Assembly: GCA_902512585.1 (NCBI GenBank)
Contig: CABXJW010000006.1
Span: forward strand, 1-51,016
Direction of reading: 5' to 3'
DNA length: 51,016 nucleotides
DNA from: an uncultured Woeseiaceae bacterium
GTDB lineage: Bacteria > Pseudomonadota > Gammaproteobacteria > Steroidobacterales > Woeseiaceae
Shown here piece by piece: positions 21,803 through 31,338 of the stretch. The position numbers and the translations under genes were made by a program. The notes under the pieces are model-generated. The model was not told where the DNA came from and searched no databases. It was given only the letters and a program-made list of their open reading frames with translations. The number at the start of each line of letters is the position of its first letter. Within the stretch, counting starts at the first letter, position 1.

Positions 21803-22990
21803 ATGAATGACCTTCCCTTAAAAAATATAAAAGTAATTGAGTTTTCCCATATGGTAATGGGCCCTTCTGCCGGTTTAATATTGGCTGATCTTGGTGCTGA
21901 TGTTATTAAGATCGAACCAATTGATGGAGACAAGACTAGAATTTTGAAAGGTTCGGGTGCTGGTTATTTTCCTATGTATAATCGTAATAAAAGGAGTATG
22001 AGGCTCGATCTAAAGACTGAGAATGGCATTAAAATTGCAAAAAGTTTAATTTCAAAGAGTGATATTTTAATTGAAAATTTTAGATCTGGGGCAATGGAGA
22101 AGCTTGGTTTAGGATATGAGCCTCTAAAGAAAATAAACTCTAAACTTATTTATTGCTCAAATAAAGGATTTCTTACTGGGCCATATTCTAAAAGGACAGC
22201 TCTGGACGAGGTTGCACAAATGATGGGGGGATTGGCATATATGACGGGTCCTTCTGGCAAACCACTTAGGGCAGGAGCATCAGTTATAGACGTTATGGGT
22301 GGTATGTTTGGTGTGATTGCAATAATGGCGGCTATTGAAAAAAGACATGAAACAGGAGAAGGGCAACATGTAATGAGCTCTCTCTATGAAAGTACTGTAT
22401 TTCTGGTGGGCCAACATATGGCTCAGTATGGTGTTACTGGCGAACCAGCTCTACCAATGCCCGAAAGAGTATCAGCTTGGGCAGTATATGATGTTTTTTC
22501 TACCCTCGAAGATGAAAAAGTTTTTATCGGTGTGGTCAGTGATTCTCAATGGAAAACTTTCTGTACAGATTTTAAGTTTGACGATTTTATTAAAGATGAA
22601 TCATTACAAAAGAATAATGATCGAGTAAAGCAAAGAGACAAGATTATACCAATTATTCAAAACCGTTTTTCTCAAATGGAGTGTGATATTTTATTGAATA
22701 AGCTTGAAAAAAGTGGTCTGCCATTTGCTCCTATTAAGCGACCTGAAGATCTTTCTAATGATAAGCATTTGCTTGATTCAAACGGTTTGGTTGAAGTTAC
22801 ATTGAATGATTCAAAAAAAATTAAATTACCCGCAATTCCAATTGAAATGAGTCAAGATAAATTCCTACTGCGAAAAGATATTCCTAAGTCAGGTGAACAT
22901 ACTAATGAGATATTAAGAGAGGTTGGTTATCAAGAATCAGAAATAAGTGCATTTATAAAAGATGGAATTGTTTCGACAGATAAATTATAA
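21803..22990 (+). CDS. CaiB/BaiF CoA-transferase (second copy)
   Basis: KVIEFSHMVMGPSAGLILADLGADVIKIEP; NFRSGAMEKLGLGYE; Asp in AGASVIDVMGG. Confidence 0.93.
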   Translation: MNDLPLKNIKVIEFSHMVMGPSAGLILADLGADVIKIEPIDGDKTRILKGSGAGYFPMYNRNKRSMRLDLKTENGIKIAKSLISKSDILIENFRSGAMEKLGLGYEPLKKINSKLIYCSNKGFLTGPYSKRTALDEVAQMMGGLAYMTGPSGKPLRAGASVIDVMGGMFGVIAIMAAIEKRHETGEGQHVMSSLYESTVFLVGQHMAQYGVTGEPALPMPERVSAWAVYDVFSTLEDEKVFIGVVSDSQWKTFCTDFKFDDFIKDESLQKNNDRVKQRDKIIPIIQNRFSQMECDILLNKLEKSGLPFAPIKRPEDLSNDKHLLDSNGLVEVTLNDSKKIKLPAIPIEMSQDKFLLRKDIPKSGEHTNEILREVGYQESEISAFIKDGIVSTDKL

Positions 22991-23611
22991 ATGAGCCCAT
23001 GATCTCTTGATTTTATCTTTTTTTAAAAAGCTATCAATAACCCTCTCTTTAAGCAGAGTATTCTCAATAAAATCTTGTCCTTTCAGAAGTATTCCCATTA
23101 CAAAAGGATCAATATTAAATGCAAATTTTTTGTTATCCGGTGTGATGACTATTTTTCTTCTTAAGTGAATTTCAATAAGATTGTTATTAGTACTCTTTTT
23201 AATTAATTTATTTATATACTCAATTTGCATTCTAGTTAGCTCAATGGTTAAAAGCCCATTACGAGCACAATTATTTTTAAAAATACGCCCAAATGATTCT
23301 GCAATTACTACTTTTATACCAAAATCTATAAGTGCCCATACCGCATGCTCGCGTGATGAACCGCAACCAAAGTTTTTTCCACTCAGTAGAATTGAACTGT
23401 GCGAGAATTCTTTTTTATTTAGAATGAAATCTTTATTTAAGCCAATTTTTTTCCTTTTTGCATAAACATATTGCCAGTTTGCAAAGAGACCTTTTTTTAA
23501 ACCTTTTTTTGAGATAGTTTTCATTTCACGTGAAGGGATGATCTGATCAGTATCGATATTATCGATTAATAACGGTGCGGTTACACCTTTGAAGGCACTG
23601 GACCAGTTCAT
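22985..23611 (-). CDS. leuD: 3-isopropylmalate dehydratase small subunit family (LeuD)
   Basis: IDTDQIIPSREMK; GKNFGCGSSREHAVWAL. Confidence 0.9.
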   Translation of the reverse strand: MNWSSAFKGVTAPLLIDNIDTDQIIPSREMKTISKKGLKKGLFANWQYVYAKRKKIGLNKDFILNKKEFSHSSILLSGKNFGCGSSREHAVWALIDFGIKVVIAESFGRIFKNNCARNGLLTIELTRMQIEYINKLIKKSTNNNLIEIHLRRKIVITPDNKKFAFNIDPFVMGILLKGQDFIENTLLKERVIDSFLKKDKIKRSWAHL

Positions 23612-25014
23612 TGTTTTGTTATCGTTTGTGGGGGTACTATTTTTCCTGCAATAGCTGAAGCCGCAACTGTTACTGGGCTAGCAAGATGTGAACGAACTCC
23701 GTTGCCCTGCCTGCCCCTGAAATTTCGATTAGTACTTGTTATCACCCTTTGTTGTGGAAGAAATCCCTCACCTCCAGCATAAAAACAAAGAGAGCAGCCT
23801 GGTTCACGCCATTGAAAACCTGCATCTTTAAATATTTTATCAATACCTTCTTGCTCTGCTTGTTTTTTTACATCTGCCGATCCTGGGGTGCAGATTGCTT
23901 TAATGTTGGGTGAGATTTTATTATTTTTGAGTATTTTGGCAGCTGATCTTAAGTCAGTTAATCTTGCGTTAGTACATGAACCAATAAATGCAGCATCTAT
24001 TGGTAGCCCCATGAGTGATTGCCCGTTCTTTAGGCCCATATATTCTAAGGTACTTGCCATGTCTTTATTTTTTTCATGATTGGTTAGGTTGTTTGCTCTA
24101 GGAATTTTACCATTAATGGGTATAGATTCTTCAGGGCTTAAACCCCAGGTGACAGAAGGGTAGATGTCAGAGGCGTTAATTTCTATATATTTATCAAATA
24201 CAGCATTATCATCACTGGCTAAACATTTCCAATGTTTTATATTTTCTGACCAATTATTTGTTGGTGAATAAGGGCGGTCTTTCAGGTATTTAAACACTTT
24301 TTGATCAGGGGCGATAATTCCAGTAAAAGCAGAAAACTCGACCGCCATATTACACAGTGTAAATCGATTTTCTATTGGCATCATGTGGATTGTGTCACCA
24401 CTAAACTCAATTGCATATCCCGAACCACCAGAAGCAGAATATTTTTCTATTAGATGTAGCATCATATCCTTTGGATTGACTCCTTCATTGAGTTTTCCAT
24501 TGAATGTCACTTTCATTTGTTTTGGTTTAATACCACTAAGCGTAGTGGTTGCAAGTGCATGTTCACAATCGCTAGATCCTACACCCCAGCCTATAGCTCC
24601 AAGAGCACCTAGTGTACAGGTATGACTATCAGGGCAGGTAACAATACTTCCTGGTAATGTTATACCTTGTTCAGCAGAAATAAGATGAGAGATTCCATGT
24701 CTTGGATCATCAATATCAAATAAAGTGATATTAAATTCCTTTGCTAGATAACGCATTGTTGTTATAAATTTTTTTCCTCCAGGCATGAGTGTCTCATCAC
24801 CTCTACCTGGAAAAGTATCGATAATATGATCCATTGTCGCGAAAACATGCTTTGGATTCTTGACTGATAAACCCCGTTCCTTGAGGCTTTTAAGAGCAAA
24901 ACTTCCAGTTCGTTCATGCAGGAATATCCGATCTATATAGATAAGATCAGGTTGGTTTTCACCTTCAATGATACGGTGTGAATTCCAGATTTTTTCGAAT
25001 AATGTTAATGGCAT
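23608..25014 (-). CDS. leuC: 3-isopropylmalate dehydratase large subunit family (LeuC)
   Basis: VTCPDSHTCTLGALGAIGWGVGSSDCEHALAT; IGSCTNARLTDLR; NRNFRGRQGNGVRSHLASP; ATG at 25014 (MPLTLFEKIW) preferred. Confidence 0.93.
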   Translation of the reverse strand: MPLTLFEKIWNSHRIIEGENQPDLIYIDRIFLHERTGSFALKSLKERGLSVKNPKHVFATMDHIIDTFPGRGDETLMPGGKKFITTMRYLAKEFNITLFDIDDPRHGISHLISAEQGITLPGSIVTCPDSHTCTLGALGAIGWGVGSSDCEHALATTTLSGIKPKQMKVTFNGKLNEGVNPKDMMLHLIEKYSASGGSGYAIEFSGDTIHMMPIENRFTLCNMAVEFSAFTGIIAPDQKVFKYLKDRPYSPTNNWSENIKHWKCLASDDNAVFDKYIEINASDIYPSVTWGLSPEESIPINGKIPRANNLTNHEKNKDMASTLEYMGLKNGQSLMGLPIDAAFIGSCTNARLTDLRSAAKILKNNKISPNIKAICTPGSADVKKQAEQEGIDKIFKDAGFQWREPGCSLCFYAGGEGFLPQQRVITSTNRNFRGRQGNGVRSHLASPVTVAASAIAGKIVPPQTITKQ

Positions 25015-25033
25015 AAGTTCATTATATATAAAA

Positions 25034-25049
25034 GTTATAAATATATAAC
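25034..25049. promoter_or_regulatory. Palindrome GTTATAAATATATAAC upstream of leuC
   Basis: 6-bp arms GTTATA/TATAAC with 4-nt spacer; same arm spacing as the 21741-21756 core. Confidence 0.4.
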
Positions 25050-25170
25050 AATATATCAATAAATTTTATAATTCTCTCGGTAAATGAAACTGATTTATGT
25101 AATAAATAATGTCATGAATTGTCAATTATTATGTTATTATTTGTCATTAACATTTTAGAAAGGAAAAATT

Positions 25171-25485
25171 ATGTTTGAGATATATAATGATAAGTCTGGC
25201 AAGTTCCGTTTTAGACTAAGAGCTAATAATGGTGAGATAATCTGCGCTAGTCAAGGATATGTTTCTAAAGCTGGTTGTATGAAAGGCTTAAAAGCTCTAG
25301 CTACTAATGCTAAAAATAAAAATGCTTTTAAAACACATGAAAATCGCGGAGGTAAATGGACGTTTAATGTTGTCTCAGGTAACAATAAAGTTGTCGCTTC
25401 ATCTCAAAGTTACAAAGATAAGAACGGAATGAATAAAGGAATTAAAAGCGTAATGACTAACGCACCAAAACTAATAATTAAGTGA
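25171..25485 (+). CDS. DUF1508 (YegP-like) protein, two repeats
   Basis: 104 aa: FEIYNDKSGKFRFRLRANNGEIICASQGY ... KWTFNVVSGNNKVVASSQSY. Confidence 0.9.
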   Translation: MFEIYNDKSGKFRFRLRANNGEIICASQGYVSKAGCMKGLKALATNAKNKNAFKTHENRGGKWTFNVVSGNNKVVASSQSYKDKNGMNKGIKSVMTNAPKLIIK

Positions 25486-25616
25486 TTTCTTTATTTGTAA
25501 TTAGAATATTTCCATTGTAGATCTATAGTTATTGCATAGGGCTAATTTGAGCATTATCTTTTACTTACTTTCTTAGTATGGTGAGGAAGTTTTTTTAGCG
25601 GTTAATATAAAATTAT

Positions 25617-26366
25617 CTAATTGGCCTCAGTAATTTCTAGTTCTATTAGTTCATAATGAGTCATCATATAGCCCGTTACCGAAGCTTTTAACATGATAAA
25701 TTCACCATCCGCAGAGGTCCAGGCTTCATATGGTGGATGTTCACCTGTCTCGTTTGAACCTGGCCGATTACTATTTCTTTCACCATAGCAAAAATGTAAT
25801 GCATCAAATGTCCCCGCGGCAACAGTTATCCTCTCTTCTCCGATGTATTCAATCTTTAGTGGGTCTTTCCAGGTCATCAATGAGGGACCGGTAGCACCTC
25901 GATGATCAAGTGAGCTCATGAGAAAGTTTTTGTAGATTTTGATGGATGGCCCTTTACTTCGGTCAAGCATATGCAGGTGCATTGCATCTCCTTGGATTGG
26001 GTGGGTACCAAATAAAGGTGATGGTTTTTCGTATTCAATTCGTTCTGAGATTCTATCCTTCTCGTTTAATAAACCCTCGCATTCTGCAAATGTATCCTCA
26101 AATCTGAACCAGCTACTGCCAACAGTTTTATCACCCAAAGATATTCTGACAAAAGCATCCCTTGTCACCCAATTTTTATCCATTGTTAATACCACATCCC
26201 TCATTACATTTGGGTCATCATCAATCTCACAATGAGCTCTTAAGGTTCTTCTTCCATCCTTATGAATAGTAATAGTGAAATATTCACGACCTCTCTCTAC
26301 GCCTTCATGATTTGGTTTTTGGCTGGTATAAAGGAGTTTCCCTCTTATTGTTTTATGCGGTCTCAT
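25617..26366 (-). CDS. Uncharacterised protein, weakly DUF3108-like
   Basis: 249 aa; AAGTFDALHFCYGE and W-x-S-x-D-x-x-x-L-K-like C-terminal pattern. Confidence 0.6.
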   Translation of the reverse strand: MRPHKTIRGKLLYTSQKPNHEGVERGREYFTITIHKDGRRTLRAHCEIDDDPNVMRDVVLTMDKNWVTRDAFVRISLGDKTVGSSWFRFEDTFAECEGLLNEKDRISERIEYEKPSPLFGTHPIQGDAMHLHMLDRSKGPSIKIYKNFLMSSLDHRGATGPSLMTWKDPLKIEYIGEERITVAAGTFDALHFCYGERNSNRPGSNETGEHPPYEAWTSADGEFIMLKASVTGYMMTHYELIELEITEAN

Positions 26367-26387
26367 GCTGACTCCATATTATGAACT

Positions 26388-27386
26388 TCAATTATTTACT
26401 TTAATGATGGTTTTTCCATGATTTGTACCTCGCATTAATCTTGAAAATGCCTCTGGTGCTTTTCCAAGACCTTCCGTGACATCTTCGAGATATTGTATGC
26501 GATCTTCCTTTATCCATTTACTTATATCTAACATGCACTGTTTCCTTAGATCTTCATGATCATAAACTACCATGCCCTTAACTATTGCTCGCGACTTGAT
26601 GATCCATGCAGGATTTGGCCCTGCGGGCATTGAGTCACTATTATATTGCGCCATTAAGCCGCACAAAACTACTCTGGAATAAAGTGCTAGCTGCTCTATT
26701 GCAGCTTGCAGTAACTCACCACCAACATTATCAAAGTAAATATCAACTCCATTGGGACAAAATTCTTTGATTTTTTCAGGTAAAATCTCTGTTTTATAAT
26801 TAATGCAATTATCCATACCTGCCACATTCTTCACCCAATCACATTTTTCATTTGTTCCAGCAATTCCAATAACTTGACAGTTTTTTATCTTGGCTATTTG
26901 ACCAACCATTGAGCCTACAGCTCCAGAAGCAGCTGAGACTAGAACAACATCATTATCTTTAGGCTCTGCAAGTCTCAATAGCCCAGCATAAGCAGTTAAT
27001 CCTGGCATACCCATAATGCCAAGATAGGTTGAGATGGGAATCCCATGATCGATAATTTTAGTAGCATCACAGATATTAATTATTGGGTGAGATTGCCAGC
27101 CACTATGAGAGATCACAAGATCGCCTTCGTTGAATTTTGGATCATTTGATACTTGAACGCGACTTATGGCTTCCCCTGCCATTAAATCTCCTGGAAATAT
27201 AGAACCAGATATATGTCGACCATTTATTTTTCCTCTCAAATAAGGATCAAGCGAAAGATATAGTGTTTCACATCTAATTTGGCCATCTTGAGGATCTTTA
27301 ATTGCCTCTTTCACCTCCTCAAAATCATATTCTTGAGGAAGCCCTGTACATCTGGTTTTTAGTAAAATTTTTGTATTAGAGGTCAA
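26388..27386 (-). CDS. NADP-dependent oxidoreductase (MDR superfamily, curcumin/prostaglandin reductase-like)
   Basis: SLDPYLRGKINGRHISGSI; VLVSAASGAVGSMVGQIAKIKNCQVIGIAG; YFDNVGGELL. Confidence 0.9.
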   Translation of the reverse strand: MTSNTKILLKTRCTGLPQEYDFEEVKEAIKDPQDGQIRCETLYLSLDPYLRGKINGRHISGSIFPGDLMAGEAISRVQVSNDPKFNEGDLVISHSGWQSHPIINICDATKIIDHGIPISTYLGIMGMPGLTAYAGLLRLAEPKDNDVVLVSAASGAVGSMVGQIAKIKNCQVIGIAGTNEKCDWVKNVAGMDNCINYKTEILPEKIKEFCPNGVDIYFDNVGGELLQAAIEQLALYSRVVLCGLMAQYNSDSMPAGPNPAWIIKSRAIVKGMVVYDHEDLRKQCMLDISKWIKEDRIQYLEDVTEGLGKAPEAFSRLMRGTNHGKTIIKVNN

Positions 27387-27472
27387 TTTATAAATTCCTT
27401 ACTCATAAACTATATATACCCTGATATAATAAACTAATATTATACAATCTTATATGAAGCTGGTTAATTTTA

Positions 27473-29071
27473 ATGACTGAAGAAAAATCTAATAATATTG
27501 TTGAGAAATTTGAATGCCTTCATGGAAAAGAATATGTACTTTCCGATGAGGAAAGTTGCATTTTGTATGCACAAGATATTTATTCAAAAACGATACCAGC
27601 TCTCGCTATAATTCGTCCAAAAAATAAAGAAGAATTATCTGAAGCAATTAAGTTAGCTACCAAATATGACTGCCCCATTATTCCGAGAGGAGGTGGAATG
27701 TCTTACTCGCAAGGGTATGTTCCTCTCATTAAGAATAGCATCATTGTAGACTTTTGTCGGATGAATGAAATTCTCGAAATTAACGAAGAAGATATGTTCG
27801 TAACGGTTGAAAGTGGATGCACATGGCAAAAATTATATGAAGCATTAAAAACTACTAATTTGCGAACCCCTTTTTGGGGAACACTTTCAGGAATATCGGC
27901 AACTATAGGAGGTACATTGTCTCAAAATGGGATATTTTGGGGCTCGACTAAATTTGGTTCTGCTGTGGATTCAGTTATTGGTTTAGAGGTTATTTTAGGT
28001 GATGGGAATATTGTTTCTACAGGCTCCAATGCACAAAGAAATGCGATGCCATTTTTTCGCCATTATGGACCTGACCTTACTGGATTATTTACTTGTGATA
28101 ATGGTGCGTTGGGGTTCAAAACATCAGCCACATTAAAACTCATACCTAAAAGAGAATACCGTGAATATGCTTCTTTTAAATTTAATGATTTTGACTCTCT
28201 TTTCAATGCAATGAGCAAAATTTCAAAAAATGAGCTCGTAGATGTATGTGTCGGCTTTGATCCATATTTGCAGAATATACGAATGCAAAGAGAGAGTCTC
28301 AGTAGTGATTTAAAGAACTTAGCTGGTGTTATAAAAGGCAATAAGAATCGAGTTATTGCAATGAAAGATACAGTAAAAATTGCTTTATCAGGGCGACGTT
28401 ATATGGACAATGTTGAATATTCAGTGCATTTAATTCTAGAGGAGAAAACGCAAGAATCAGCCACAACTTCGATCGTTGAGGTAAAGAGGATATGTAATCA
28501 TGCTGGAGGTTCTGAGATTGAATCGAGCATTCCCAAAATCCTCCGTGCAAATCCATTTACACCATTAAATAATATTATCGGACCAAGAGGTGAACGATGG
28601 ATGCCAATTCATGTGATCATTCCTCATTCAAAAGCTAATCAAGCAATGAGAGAAATACAACAATTGCTGGCCAAACATCAGGATAAATTAGATAAAAATA
28701 AAATTGGTGTTGGCTTTCTTTATACTGTGATTTCGAATAATGGTTTTGTAATCGAACCGGTATTTTTTACACCTGACTCAATTGATGAAATTCACAAAGA
28801 GGTGGTTGAGGATGGTATTTTAAAAAATATTGAATGTTTTGAGGATAATCCAGTAGCCAGAGGGCTAACTAATACACTGAGATACGAGTTATTTGATTTA
28901 TTTGAGGATATTGGTGGCGTGCATATGCAGATAGGTAAATCTTATAATTTTAGAAAAGGTCTCAATATTGAATCATGGAATGTCATAGAAAATATTAAAC
29001 ATATAGTTGATCCAAATGGATTAATTAATCCAGGATCCCTCGGGTTAAATTTGGGTGATGATCATAACTAA
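27473..29071 (+). CDS. FAD-binding oxidoreductase (PCMH/VAO-type, FAD_binding_4)
   Basis: PIIPRGGGMSYSQGYVPLIKNSIIVDFCRMNEI; C-terminal VDPNGLINPGSLG; 532 aa. Confidence 0.88.
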   Translation: MTEEKSNNIVEKFECLHGKEYVLSDEESCILYAQDIYSKTIPALAIIRPKNKEELSEAIKLATKYDCPIIPRGGGMSYSQGYVPLIKNSIIVDFCRMNEILEINEEDMFVTVESGCTWQKLYEALKTTNLRTPFWGTLSGISATIGGTLSQNGIFWGSTKFGSAVDSVIGLEVILGDGNIVSTGSNAQRNAMPFFRHYGPDLTGLFTCDNGALGFKTSATLKLIPKREYREYASFKFNDFDSLFNAMSKISKNELVDVCVGFDPYLQNIRMQRESLSSDLKNLAGVIKGNKNRVIAMKDTVKIALSGRRYMDNVEYSVHLILEEKTQESATTSIVEVKRICNHAGGSEIESSIPKILRANPFTPLNNIIGPRGERWMPIHVIIPHSKANQAMREIQQLLAKHQDKLDKNKIGVGFLYTVISNNGFVIEPVFFTPDSIDEIHKEVVEDGILKNIECFEDNPVARGLTNTLRYELFDLFEDIGGVHMQIGKSYNFRKGLNIESWNVIENIKHIVDPNGLINPGSLGLNLGDDHN

Positions 29072-29961
29072 TTTGATTCAATTATTTCAATTAATTCCCC
29101 AGAAATACCCCTTATTACTCCACTTTTTTTCTTGTTGTAAGGTACTCCATCACTATTAATCAGTGGATTTAAGTATGGTAAATTTTTATCAATTTTATCA
29201 GAATAGAAGCTTACCATGGCTATTCCCGGGGGAAGCTCTCCAGCTACTACTTGTCTGGTTGAAGAATTAGTCGGATATTCATCTATTTCCACTAAAGATG
29301 CATCAGAAAGTTGTGCGATAGAGAGAGGAAATTTTGTATCCATTGGTAAGGAATACTCTTTTGCTAGCGTCCTTATGCGATATGGCATTGGTTCAGATGT
29401 ATTTATTTTAAATCTTTCTAAATAGAATTCTCTCAATGAGCCTATATCACTTACACCTAATATTATTATAAATACTCGATCTATTTTTATCTCTGCTTCC
29501 TTGATCATCAAACCTATTTTTTCTGGTTTTTCTATACTGGTTAAGTAAATTAATTCATTAGATGGTCCTCGTATTTGCATAGCTTTGATGCTTTTTTCGT
29601 CATTGATATAGACTGGATCACCGACTACTTTGAAATTGTTACTTTGTTTGAATCTGATGAAAAGTTCATCTAGATTTTTCACGAGTATCTCAATTGCATT
29701 CCACCCAAGTGTTCTCAATGAGTTGAATTGACTATCAAAAAATTTTGCTTGAATGAACCTAATGTAAACAGCCGCATTATTTTTTGGCCCCATTATAAGG
29801 AATGATCTACCTGCCACATTTTCAGCATCCCAGCTCTTGGCAAGTTTATGAGAAATTATTCCTTCTTCGATGACAACATAGGCCAGCTCTTCTTTATAGG
29901 CTAATTTCATTAGATCTAGATTTTCCACCATGACGGTGACAATGGCGATATCATTTAACAT
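29068..29961 (-). CDS. VOC (glyoxalase/bleomycin-resistance) superfamily two-domain protein
   Basis: IAIVTVMVENLDLMKLAYKEELAYVV; second half VFIIILGVSDIGSLREFYLERFKI. Confidence 0.72.
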   Translation of the reverse strand: MLNDIAIVTVMVENLDLMKLAYKEELAYVVIEEGIISHKLAKSWDAENVAGRSFLIMGPKNNAAVYIRFIQAKFFDSQFNSLRTLGWNAIEILVKNLDELFIRFKQSNNFKVVGDPVYINDEKSIKAMQIRGPSNELIYLTSIEKPEKIGLMIKEAEIKIDRVFIIILGVSDIGSLREFYLERFKINTSEPMPYRIRTLAKEYSLPMDTKFPLSIAQLSDASLVEIDEYPTNSSTRQVVAGELPPGIAMVSFYSDKIDKNLPYLNPLINSDGVPYNKKKSGVIRGISGELIEIIESN

Positions 29962-29964
29962 TTT

Positions 29965-31017
29965 TTAAGAATTAAGATTTTTTTTGGCAAGAGTATCAAT
30001 GACTTTTTTCTGTGTTTCAGAGAAATGTTTTCGTTCTGGAATAAAAAAATCACCTGTCTTTTTGTCTAATAAAGTATTGGCAGGATAAATAGATTTTAAG
30101 TTATAGGTTTCACTAAACAGTTCTAAGCGCTGTCTTGAGAGAATATTACTCATGCCTGGTCTATTTCTATAGCGTCTTAGTGCTAATAAATCTATCTCTG
30201 CATTACTCACCATTGTTTCTCCAATGCAACTAGATGCTATGACATTCCCACGAAAATCAATAATCTTGGACATACCATCCACAGAATTCATTGGAATTGG
30301 TGAGTTTTTAATACCACCGCTATTACAAGAAATTACATAAGTAATATTCTCTATGGCCCTTGCTCGTTTGGAAATATCTTTTGGGGTTGAATCATTACTA
30401 GCTACTTCACTACTTGAATGAAGTATAACTTCTGCTCCACGGAGTGTATGGGCACGACAAATTTCTGGATAAAGAATCTCTTCAGAGGCGCAACATGCTA
30501 ATTTTCCAATTTCGGTATTAGCAACTGGAAACACGGCTTCATAACCATAGGCTTCGAGATACCTATCCCAAACATCATGGGGTGTTGGCGCATAAAGAGA
30601 TATCAATCTCCTGTAGCGTAATATTAGATCTCCACTTGAACTGATTATAAAGCTTGTTTGAAAATATAGACCTGGAAATTTCGAATCTCTCTCATAGGCA
30701 TTACCTGACAGAAATATATTATTTTCTTGAGCAATACGTGAGAGTGCATTATATTCTGGACCATCAATATTTATTGCCGCTTTTTTGCTCCATTCTTGAA
30801 TGGATTCTCCCAAGGGATATCCAGTCATAAAGTATTCTGGTAAAACTACCAATCTAGTGTCATTTCCAATTAATGCTTTGCTACCATTGATGTGAAAACC
30901 AATTTTTTCAATGGTCTTCATCATACTTATCTTGGATTCATCTATTGATAATTTATTTATAGTTGGACAGTTTAATTGAAGGCAAAGCGCCATGTAATGT
31001 GTAGTATTTTGAGTCAT
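29965..31017 (-). CDS. Nitrilase-superfamily (carbon-nitrogen hydrolase fold) protein
   Basis: VVLPEYFMTGYPLGE (Glu); ILRYRRLISLY; GKLACCASEEILYPEICRAHTLRGAEVIL; likely ATG at 31017. Confidence 0.82.
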   Translation of the reverse strand: MTQNTTHYMALCLQLNCPTINKLSIDESKISMMKTIEKIGFHINGSKALIGNDTRLVVLPEYFMTGYPLGESIQEWSKKAAINIDGPEYNALSRIAQENNIFLSGNAYERDSKFPGLYFQTSFIISSSGDLILRYRRLISLYAPTPHDVWDRYLEAYGYEAVFPVANTEIGKLACCASEEILYPEICRAHTLRGAEVILHSSSEVASNDSTPKDISKRARAIENITYVISCNSGGIKNSPIPMNSVDGMSKIIDFRGNVIASSCIGETMVSNAEIDLLALRRYRNRPGMSNILSRQRLELFSETYNLKSIYPANTLLDKKTGDFFIPERKHFSETQKKVIDTLAKKNLNS

Positions 31018-31018
31018 T

Positions 31019-31315
31019 TTAGTTCTCTTTATTTTTCTCAATGATATAAACATTGATTGTGGCTGCATCTTTTCTTAGCTCTTTGAGATCTTGGTATTCT
31101 TGAGAATGCCAAAATTTCCTAGCAGCGTCCATTGATGGCCATTCGGAGATAACAATCTTTCGGTCATCTAGCTTACCCTCAAGTTGTTCGCTTTCAGTAC
31201 GCATACAAATATATTTTCCACCAAACTGTTTAATTAAGCTAGGCGCCTTCATGCTATAGGTCTTAAATTTCTCAAGATCAGTGATTGATGCTTGTATGAT
31301 CATTAGTGCTTTCAT
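31019..31315 (-). CDS. DUF1330 family protein
   Basis: 98 aa; VISEWPSMDAARKFWHSQEYQDLKELRKDAA. Confidence 0.85.
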   Translation of the reverse strand: MKALMIIQASITDLEKFKTYSMKAPSLIKQFGGKYICMRTESEQLEGKLDDRKIVISEWPSMDAARKFWHSQEYQDLKELRKDAATINVYIIEKNKEN

Positions 31316-31338
31316 GCTAGTTTTCCTATGTTTTTAAA

